Below are positions 32,008 through 42,500 of a stretch of DNA of 64,000 bases, in pieces. The stretch is taken from NCBI GenBank assembly GCA_904066235.2, contig CAJFCV020000006.1, forward strand, positions 5,952,001 to 6,016,000, read 5' to 3'. Each line of letters opens with the position of its first letter. Position 1 is the stretch's first letter. Source of the stretch: Bursaphelenchus xylophilus. Its lineage: Eukaryota > Nematoda > Chromadorea > Rhabditida > Aphelenchoididae. The notes under the pieces are model-generated. The model had not been told where the DNA came from. It worked only from the letters and a program-made list of their open reading frames with translations, and searched no databases. Both the position numbers and the translations under genes were made by a program.

Positions 32008-33683
32008 TTATTTGCAAAAATGTCTGTCCACAATGGAAGTACATGTTTTGCATTTTATATAACAGCAGTGAACGTATTTACATTTGCATTGTTCTTCAAC
32101 TGTAAATTGTTTGGTGTTGAATCCTCGACCGCAACATAAGTTCTCGCAATTTCCTGTTCCAGCGATTGTAACATTACATTCTCTGAAGCAAATTTAGTTT
32201 ATTTAGTGTTTTATGGAAGGTATAGGCAGCAAAAAAAGATACCTTCCCCTTGTTCCGAATGATCCATTTTCGATATCTTCCTCGCAATAGGTGGGAGATG
32301 TCTTGACGAACATCTACAATTGAAGTTTAACCTTTATACTGATACTTACTAATTCTGGTATCAACATTGACACTCTTGTTGACCTCGAATCGCCCTTGGA
32401 TCCCGTCGGGTCAGGACCATGGTTGATCTGCGCGAAATTATATCTTTCCTTCAAAGATTTGGCTATGTTTTCCAGAGGTGGAAGAGAATACCAACATGTC
32501 TGGATTTCACAACCACTGGAGACTCCGTGACATTTACATTTCCGAAAGAGGCTCTTCTGGGTGACCGTTCTTCCAACATTGTTGTTATGCTGATTCATTC
32601 TGGCCCTTGGTCCTCCTTTTGTTTGGATTGCTGGTTCAGGCTCTGGATCTTCGTTCAGATGTTCCTCGTCGAACTCCAATATACTTTGCACGCTTGGTGC
32701 TGTTGTCGGCTCGGCTTCATTGACTTTTCGCTTTTTGAAACTTGAATGTTTCCAAAGAGCGTCGGCCCAATCTGTGGAGATTCTTCTTCCATAAGCAACA
32801 TTATCCGAGCATCCTTTCCACTGAAACCGTTCCATCAACTTCTGCTAGCTTCTCCTTACTTTGTATGCATCCGGTAATGCTGTTCCAGCGGTCATCGTTG
32901 TCTCTGCATATCCACAAGGACAATATTTAAGGGCCCCAGATGCACATGCCTTGGCCACTTGATGAGTAACGGAAGCGGCAGACAAAGCGTAGACAAATGC
33001 TTGCTCTTTCGTTCCTAAAATCAAGAGGTTACACAAAAACAGATTTTCATTTAATTTTGATCAGAATCTAGTTCAAAAAAATTTGGCAAAAGGTAAGCGA
33101 TGCCCTCGTCAAGTATATTTTCGACAGCGTATACTAATTTCATCACAGCGTTACAGAAGGGGAAAGGTTATCTTCATTGAGCCTCGAACCCGCAACCTTT
33201 TGGAGGCGGGACTGGCTCACTACCGACTGAGCCACAAAAACACGCCTTCCCTTTCGTTAGATCTGCCTTCAATTCGGGGGCGAGAGTAACAGAAGTGCAA
33301 TTCCAACGGGCATCGCCAAATATGGATTGGCAAATGTCGACGGAAAGTTGGGCTGCTCGGGTTATTATTGGCATTAGTTCCGGAAAACGTTTACACATTC
33401 GGGACTGAAACAAATCAAGTTACGTAAACATGAAACAATCCAGTATAAATTGAAAAAAAAAACTAAAGGAAGTTGCACTACCTGATGAACGACAAGGCCG
33501 TAGTGCCTTCTTTCCGTCTTGTTTGATGGACAATCATATTCACTTATCCATGGTTGGTCCAGTTTATGTAATGCTCTATAGAAAGTAAATACCGTAGTCA
33601 CAGTTTGGATAAACTTACAACCATTTTATTCCCAATCCCAACTCCAATGAGAAGAATAATGAAACAAAGGAGATGAGTCGCAT
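32008..33683 (-). CDS. Wnt ligand
   Basis: Exons in transcript order: 33683-33619, 33575-33482, 33404 to about 33197 or 33221, 33014-32860, 32820-32350, 32313-32243, 32182-32008; about 404-412 residues. There is a hydrophobic signal sequence, then Wnt cysteine patterns: [63 protein letters not shown] and a Cys-rich C-terminus ([11 protein letters not shown]). The palmitoylation-site loop reads HGVSSGC instead of the usual HGVSGSC. About 40 acidic/Pro-rich residues are inserted before RARMNQHNN. The donor of exon 3 lies in a tRNA-like sequence, so that exon end is uncertain. A second identical copy of exon 1 lies at 34715-34779. Confidence 0.9.
33060..33250 (-). mobile_element. tRNA-derived SINE-like element at Wnt exon 3 / int 3 boundary
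   Basis: On the minus strand an RNA polymerase III A-box-like TGGCTCAGTCGG (33223-33234) and a perfect B-box GGTTCGAGGC (33181-33190) lie about 40 bp apart, with a D-arm GCTC...GAGC. Anticodon and acceptor stems do not form, so it is not a working tRNA gene. About 110 bp of unrelated sequence follows to the intron acceptor, as in a SINE body. No second copy was found in the window. Confidence 0.6.
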
Positions 33684-34322
33684 TTGAATTTGAACTGAAT
33701 CACCTTTTTTCAAATCTTTTAAGGCCAAATGAGTTTTCGGATCTTGGAGTCGAAAGCCGTCCCATTGAGATGCGTGACTTTTACGATGCCTCATTTAGCC
33801 CATTCTCGTCACTCAAAGCAAATTTTTTTCAAAAACCCGACCAGCCCTAAATGAAAACATGTGTGTTTCTCGAATGTTCATACCCTCCCTTACAGTGTTC
33901 ACGTTGATCTCTTTAATCAAGCTAAATGAGTACGCCAGAGATGAGAAAGAGCCTTGGAGAAAATCGCGGTAAACTGTTAATATAACTTTGATCAGTCATA
34001 AAAGATCATTTACGATTACAATTCACGGCGGAATTTACAATAATTGGCCAGCTGGGATCTGTAACCAATTTTTGGTAGAACAAAATAAATTTGCATGTCC
34101 AGGTAGAAGGCGGCATGAAATCCGAAGTAATAGAAGATAGATTGAAATAAAGACAAAGCATTATTAATACCATTCCAAAAAAACAAGATGGTTTGCCAGT
34201 TTGTGAATTTGTTAGATCTCGTACAATACGTTCCCATTTTGCAAGTCAACTCGGGAGCAGCTTGCGGAAATAATTATTTTTATTTTCTTTTTCGAGTTTG
34301 ATTTTATTTTTCGGAAAAGACG

Positions 34323-34685
34323 ATGGTAACAACAACTGAGAAGGGAATCGACGTATACGAAGCTGGCCCTGACGCTCCATTTGCGGCAGTTCCAGACAAA
34401 CCTAATGGTAAGACAAACTTGATGTGACAGGGTGTTTTTAGAACCTTCCTTTATGGTTGGCCATGATAAAGATAAGTTTCCCGCTTACGTATTGGAACTG
34501 AATCCGAAGAATGACACGGAGTCGATCAAGGAGAAGTTTAATCGACTCAAGAGTGATGCTTTTCTTTTGCATGAACAAATTGAAAGAGAAGCGCTAAAAG
34601 ACGAAACGCCCGTGCAAATACGACCAGTTGATGAACTAAAATTTCTTATAAACTCTTTGAAGAAAACCATCGAGACCCCCTCAGA
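34323..34685 (+). pseudogene. orphan/alternative first copy of dynamitin exons 1-2
   Basis: Exons 34323-34407 and 34442-34685 duplicate dynamitin exons 1 and 2 base for base. They keep ATG, frame and both donors, but the next thing downstream is the second promoter copy rather than exon 3. They could still splice over the second copy to exon 3 at 35817 and give the same protein; otherwise they are a truncated copy. Confidence 0.7.
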
Positions 34686-34714
34686 GTAAGCGTTTTTTTC
34701 TCTAATAAACTTAC

Positions 34715-34779
34715 AACCATTTTATTCCCAATCCCAACTCCAATGAGAAGAATAATGAAACAAAGGAGATGAGTCGCAT
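34715..34779 (-). pseudogene. second copy of Wnt exon 1
   Basis: Same sequence as Wnt exon 1 at 33619-33683, with intact ATG and GTAAGT donor. It lies upstream of the used copy and could serve as an alternative first exon by splicing past the first copy to 33575, or be inert. Confidence 0.7.
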
Positions 34780-35418
34780 TTGAATTTGAACTGAATCACC
34801 TTTTTTCAAATCTTTTAAGGCCAAATGAGTTTTCGGATCTTGGAGTCGAAAGCCGTCCCATTGAGATGCGTGACTTTTACGATGCCTCATTTAGCCCATT
34901 CTCGTCACTCAAAGCAAATTTTTTTCAAAAACCCGACCAGCCCTAAATGAAAACATGTGTGTTTCTCGAATGTTCATACCCTCCCTTACAGTGTTCACGT
35001 TGATCTCTTTAATCAAGCTAAATGAGTACGCCAGAGATGAGAAAGAGCCTTGGAGAAAATCGCGGTAAACTGTTAATATAACTTTGATCAGTCATAAAAG
35101 ATCATTTACGATTACAATTCACGGCGGAATTTACAATAATTGGCCAGCTGGGATCTGTAACCAATTTTTGGTAGAACAAAATAAATTTGCATGTCCAGGT
35201 AGAAGGCGGCATGAAATCCGAAGTAATAGAAGATAGATTGAAATAAAGACAAAGCATTATTAATACCATTCCAAAAAAACAAGATGGTTTGCCAGTTTGT
35301 GAATTTGTTAGATCTCGTACAATACGTTCCCATTTTGCAAGTCAACTCGGGAGCAGCTTGCGGAAATAATTATTTTTATTTTCTTTTTCGAGTTTGATTT
35401 TATTTTTCGGAAAAGACG

Positions 35419-36404
35419 ATGGTAACAACAACTGAGAAGGGAATCGACGTATACGAAGCTGGCCCTGACGCTCCATTTGCGGCAGTTCCAGACAAACCTA
35501 ATGGTAAGACAAACTTGATGTGACAGGGTGTTTTTAGAACCTTCCTTTATGGTTGGCCATGATAAAGATAAGTTTCCCGCTTACGTATTGGAACTGAATC
35601 CGAAGAATGACACGGAGTCGATCAAGGAGAAGTTTAATCGACTCAAGAGTGATGCTTTTCTTTTGCATGAACAAATTGAAAGAGAAGCGCTAAAAGACGA
35701 AACGCCCGTGCAAATACGACCAGTTGATGAACTAAAATTTCTTATAAACTCTTTGAAGAAAACCATCGAGACCCCCTCAGAGTAAGCGTTTTTTTCTATG
35801 GCTTACTTGTGTTTAGGGCCTCAGAGATTAATTCTCATCTGATCCGTTTAAATTCGTTGAAACACCGTATAGAAACGTTGGAGAAATCCCTGGGACTCGG
35901 CGGAAATGTAGTTGAAGATCAACCATTACTCAAAGTCGTTGAGCAATTGAAGACGAGAATTCAGATTTTAACGCCAGGATACTTGACCAGTGCTTTCAAG
36001 CGAGTCCAGGAACTTAACAAACAAAACAGCGCTAACGTTGATGCCATCAGCAGTCTCACTACCAACGAAGTCGTCTCCAAAGATGAAAAACCCACAATTG
36101 TCGAGTTAAGTGCTTTAATTAACCGGTGGGATGAACGGTGCAAGGAACTAGTGCCTTTGGTGGAAAGTATGAAAGTCTCGCAAGGATTGTACCAAGATGG
36201 TGAGTCATGCACGTCGGAGAAACTAATGAAATTTTAGCCGAACGTGTTGTACTAAAATGGGAAAAATTGGTTACACTCAAGAATAATGTGGAGCAAACAT
36301 TGGCCTTTCACAAAAAAGAGCAGGAACTGAGCGAACAAAGGAATTCACAAAGGATCAAGAGGTTGTTGGAGCGAATTCATTCGTTGAAAGAATCTGATGC
36401 TTAA
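35419..36404 (+). CDS. DCTN2: dynamitin (dynactin subunit 2)
   Basis: Exons 35419-35503, 35538-35781, 35817-36199, 36238-36404; 879 nt, 292 residues. The N-terminus carries the family's DVYE pattern (EKGIDVYEAGPD), followed by long coiled coils (SIKEKFNRLKSDAFLLHEQI, HLIRLNSLKHRIETLEKSLG, ERVVLKWEKLVTLKNNVEQT). Dynamitin organises the dynactin shoulder that couples dynein to cargo. It is shorter than the roughly 330-400 residues usual in animals. It is divergent from Wnt across the duplicated block and convergent with RUVBL2, with 76 bp between stops. Confidence 0.88.
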
Positions 36405-36480
36405 GCTAAAATGATGTATTTATTTGCATAAACTCAACAAGAATGTGTAAAACTTCAACAATGGGAGATTAACTGGGGTT

Positions 36481-38283
<1,803 letters not shown>

Positions 38284-38291
38284 TTATCGGC

Positions 38292-38434
38292 CTGTCGGGA
38301 AAATAGAGGCGGGTCGTCGCAGCAAAATGGGAAAAAGTGTGCAGTCGCGCCCCAAATTTCCAGCTGCGGCAGACGTCGCAAAGCGATGATGGGCAATTCC
38401 AAAGCGCGACGACCCGCCACAATTTTCCCGACAG
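38292..38434. mobile_element. MITE-like element with 29-bp terminal inverted repeats
   Basis: Arms beginning CTGTCGGGAAAAT and ending GGCGGGTCGTCGC (38292-38320), with the inverse at 38406-38434, match at 27 of 29 positions. The element is 143 bp, CpG-rich, and has no coding capacity. It lies about 100 bp upstream of the RUVBL2 ATG. Confidence 0.7.
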
Positions 38435-39599
38435 ACTGATGTAACGATATTCGAACTAACAAATCGACAAAAACATGTTGTGAGAAGTCTACGCACTTTA
38501 TAGCAAGACTAGTAGAAAACAAGCATCTCAACCTGTCTGTTCAAGGAATCATGTCGTCATGACCGAAAATGTAGAAAAAATTTTGCGCATAATTTTAAAT
38601 TGGCGGGATTTCGAAATTACCGTTGTTTGCCGCGCAATGCCAATTTCGCGGCGAGACTATTTTAATTGCTTTTTCGCTTGTGACGAGTTTTTTTTTTCTT
38701 GTCTGCCAATCTCCGGCGTTTTCTTTGACGCTTCCCATCTCCTCCATCCGACCCAGCCCGTCTCTCTCCGAACTAACTACTTGAATGTTCTTCTCTTTTT
38801 TTTGTTCATATTCAGGTTTTTTCGCGCCATCTCCACTCTGAAAGAGCGCATGTTAGGACGTCTGCTGTCTGTTGTCCCCGTCCAATGTCTCGTTTGCGAC
38901 TAGTCATCTGGCAGACCGCCCATCAATTTTTAGAAAGACGTAGCTGTGGATAAATCTGTGTGTCTATTCAGAAAACTGCCGCTCTTCGCGTGTTACAAAG
39001 CGGGGTCCCTTGGTGTGTATATCTTAAGTGCGAGGTCGTTAGGGATGCGAGTAGAGAATAGAGTGCGGAAAAAGAGGGGAGACTCGCGAGTCGGGAGAAG
39101 CCCGCCCAAGTCCTCGCCGCTTCCCCTGAATCGATTGGGGTCTGCCCCAGTCTGTTTTGTCCCCAACTCGCGTTTTCTTTCGTTTTTCGTGCGTTTTCGC
39201 GATCGTTTTATTGCTCGTTCGGAGCGTTGTTTGTGCCAAAATGTGGGTGTTATACTGTCAGTAAATTTTTTGAAATGTGGGGAACCTCTGGTCGAATTTT
39301 TGTCCAAATTCGACTTTTCGCAGTCTTTATTCGCTTAGAAATCGGCGGGAAATGAGAGATTTCGCGGGAAAATTGGAGCTTCTTCCGAGAGTTTCCTCGA
39401 TTTTAGACCTGGATTTTGGTGTGTTTGTTGTTCTTATTTTTAGTACACTTTTATTACATGATTTTGCGAATTGTTTTTGTATTATAAGCGTTGAATTTTA
39501 TAGTGGTTTTTTAACTTCCATTTGTTTTTTTGCGACCGCGCTTTTGTTCGATGATACTAAAAATTATGAATGTTGATAATGTAGATATTTCCTATAGGG
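38435..39599. promoter_or_regulatory. upstream region of the BET gene
   Basis: About 1.2 kb between RUVBL2 and the BET start codon, containing pyrimidine-rich tracts and GC-richer blocks (39050-39160). Open frames here have no family resemblance. The BET promoter and a non-coding first exon probably lie here; an acceptor-like TAG at 39596-39598 lies just before the ATG. Confidence 0.4.
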
Positions 39600-42500
39600 A
39601 TGCTGTCCAGCTCGATCTCGGCGGATCCCACAATTCCGGTCACAAAACCTTTTGATGGGATTGACTCAGCATCTACCAGTTCTGCCGACAAGAGTGCAGA
39701 AAAACCCATCGACAATGGTGGCACACCTCCATCGCAATCTCCTCCAAGTTCAAGTCCCAAGATTGAAGAGGTGGAACATAATAAAAAGGCCGATCCAGAA
39801 AGGTTTGCAAATTCAGCCGAGGAGCCGCGGGATCCGGGGAAAGAAGAATTAAAGAAAGAGACGTCAAGCAAAACAGGGTGGGAATCACCGGTCCAAGTAA
39901 GTTCTTGATTCTATTATATTATTCTTCTTTAGGAACCTGTAAATGGAGTGGTTCAACCGCGGACTGTACCCCCTACTGGAAAGCCCACGAGGCAGACCAA
40001 CCAGCTTGATTATATAGCTAAAGAAATCCTTAAGCCTGCCTTGAAACACAAGCATGCCTGGCCATTCTTGCGACCTGTAGATGCTGTAAAACTAAACATT
40101 CCAGACTACCACAAGGTTATAAAACGGCCTATGGATCTAGGTACTATAGAGAAAAGGTTAAAGAACTGTTATTACACTTGTGCAGAGGAATGCGTGAACG
40201 TAAGTACTTTTTTTTCATGTGCTATTAACCTTGCGATCGGATGTCTGGTTTCGCTTTTTCGTTATCTTTGTGTTTGTTGAACATGGTCATTATATTTGAG
40301 TGCTAATGAGGCGCCGAGCGATTTTTGTGTAGTTCTTGACACCAAGTGTAATGTTTTGTTGAGCTCTTAGCGTTGTTAGGTCGTTGAAGGCCTCTTCCAG
40401 GGCCGTAAAAACAATGCGGCTGTTTTCTTTTTAGGCTGTACGTATGGTCCAAATTACATGTACATATTGCACAAAGAGGGCAGTCTTGTTTGTTTTGACT
40501 AAATTTTGTGTTTTTAACGACATCAGACTCGATCGCAAGCGCACTTGTGGCCTCTGTAAACCCCTGAATTGTAGGATATAATGACCATGTTCAACAACTG
40601 CTTTACTTACTGTCCACCCACTTACGGCGTCTATGCCATGGCTAAAAAGCTGGAATCAGACATCCTCGCAAAACTAAGCCGAATGCCGGCAAATGTAAGT
40701 GTTTTGATTAATTGTTGGGGTTTTAGGACTTCGAGCAAATGTTTGCTAACTGCTACAGGTTCAACCAAAACGAAGACGATGTCGCATTAATGTGCAAAAA
40801 CATCGAAAATATTATGAGAGACAAATTGAAACACATGCCGTCACAGGTGCTCGTTCTCCCATTATCTATTTCTTTATTAGGGGATAATTTTGTTATTCAG
40901 TAAATGAATAACTTGACTCTTTCCAGGAAGTTGAGGTGCCTAAGCAAGTGCCCAAGAAGGCTGGGAAAGTAGCCAAGAAGACCGTGGCTCAGCGTGGAGC
41001 GTCGGTGGCTTCCAACGTGGGACGAGGTAGCGTTGCTAGTAGTCCACATAGTTCTGCGCCTTCTGAAACCGCCGCTGCCGTGTTAGAATACTTTCACAAT
41101 GCCACTATACAAGGTGCTCACCATATTCCGTTCCCCCCTTTTCGGTTACAATAGCTGAGATTTGACTGGCCAAAGCGTTTCTCTTGTTTCTGTTGGCCGA
41201 GGACATTGTATTTTGTGGCATTGCAGTGTGGAAAGAATGATGGCCTCGGCCACCTCTTCTTCAATCCGTCTTTTCTGTCCATTTCCTTTACTTTTTGGGT
41301 TGTGTTTGCTCTTAACGCACTTGTTAACAAAGTTTTGGGAGCACTTTGTATCTTGGTTGATGGCGACATTATGACTCTGCTTTTTCGTTTCTTCTCTTCA
41401 AAGCGCTTTAGAGTCTGCAATCTCTGCTGTTGTAATGGTCCCTGTTTGCCCGTTGTTATCATAAATGTATTGTCGTGTTTTCAGTAAGTCGCGAGTCCTC
41501 AAGTGTCAGGGATGGAGAATTGACTGAGAAGGTATGTTAAGCTGGGCGTTTGTGATGTTTTCTTTTCAGAAGGCACCAAAAAGGAAGGCGGAATCGCCAT
41601 TGGTATTTGATGAGAAACCCGTACGCAGAGATAATCCAAACTCTCGATACGAAGCCTTGAAGACCATGGACTACACCAACCTGAAACCGAGGTACACCGG
41701 AAAACTCTCGAGTCAAATGAAATTCTGTTCAAAAGTAATCAATGAGTTGGTGACTTCCAAGAAATGCAAAGAGTTTAATTGGCCGTTCTTGGAACCTGTC
41801 AATGACGTTGAATTGAATATCCCTGACTACTACGTTGTCATCAAGAAACCGATGGATCTGGGGACAATAAAAAGAAAGTTTGATGCCAGACAATACGCCA
41901 CCCCGGAAGAAATTAGAGATGACGTCCATTTGGTTTGTAACAATTGCTTCCAATACAATCCAGAAGGACAGACGGTTAATAAAATGGGGAAAGATTTGAT
42001 GGTAGGTCTTGAGTTTTTATATTTGTATGTTTTTAGAAATATTTCGATGAAAGATGGAAAAATCTGCCACAGGAAGTCGAGCCTTTGCCCGAAGTCCCGT
42101 TAACACCGATCACGTCCACTGCAGCGATGAGAGATCCGTATGCCTTCCCCGGAGCCAGAACGACTCCGGCTCCTCTCTTGCCTGCTCAGTCCACTCCCAT
42201 CACTCACAATCAAACATATGGGCCTTTAGCCACCGATGATGCTATCGATACTCTACTCGAAGATGTCCAATCAGAACAGTTCAGACTCACTAGCCGTGTT
42301 GCAGAGCTTCAGAGATACATGCAAGAGTTAATCCAATTAAAGTAAGGTTTTAGAAAATGAAAATAGGGTTGTCACATCTGGTAGGATGTAATCTGTTAGT
42401 CTTCATAGCTTGGCGGATTTTTCACACTTTTTTGAAAAAATTTCTCTTGGCAGATAGACTTCTTTGGTTTAAGTTGCACTGATTGCTCCGTCAGAGCAAT

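Larger units (their letters stand above)
33609..35797. repeat. 1.1-kb tandem duplication of shared Wnt/dynamitin promoter and first exons
   Basis: The block 33609-34701 recurs at 34705-35797 (offset 1096 bp), separated by 3 nt. I found no difference between copies in the stretches compared, including two open frames that translate identically. Each copy contains Wnt exon 1 (minus strand), the intervening promoter of about 640 bp and dynamitin exons 1 and 2 (plus strand). Confidence 0.93.

Noticed and set aside
33181..33240. Functional tRNA gene on the minus strand
   Set aside because: A and B boxes and a D-arm are present, but no anticodon stem, acceptor stem or full T-stem forms; treated as a tRNA-derived element.
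34016..34249. 77-codon minus-strand ORF in the Wnt/dynamitin promoter (and its copy at 35112-35345)
   Set aside because: It is duplicated only because the whole block is; it has no recognised domain, and no splice signals linking it to Wnt were found.
38946..39338. 130-codon plus-strand ORF before the BET gene
   Set aside because: Composition is that of GC-rich upstream sequence, and overlapping minus-strand frames of similar length exist; no family match.
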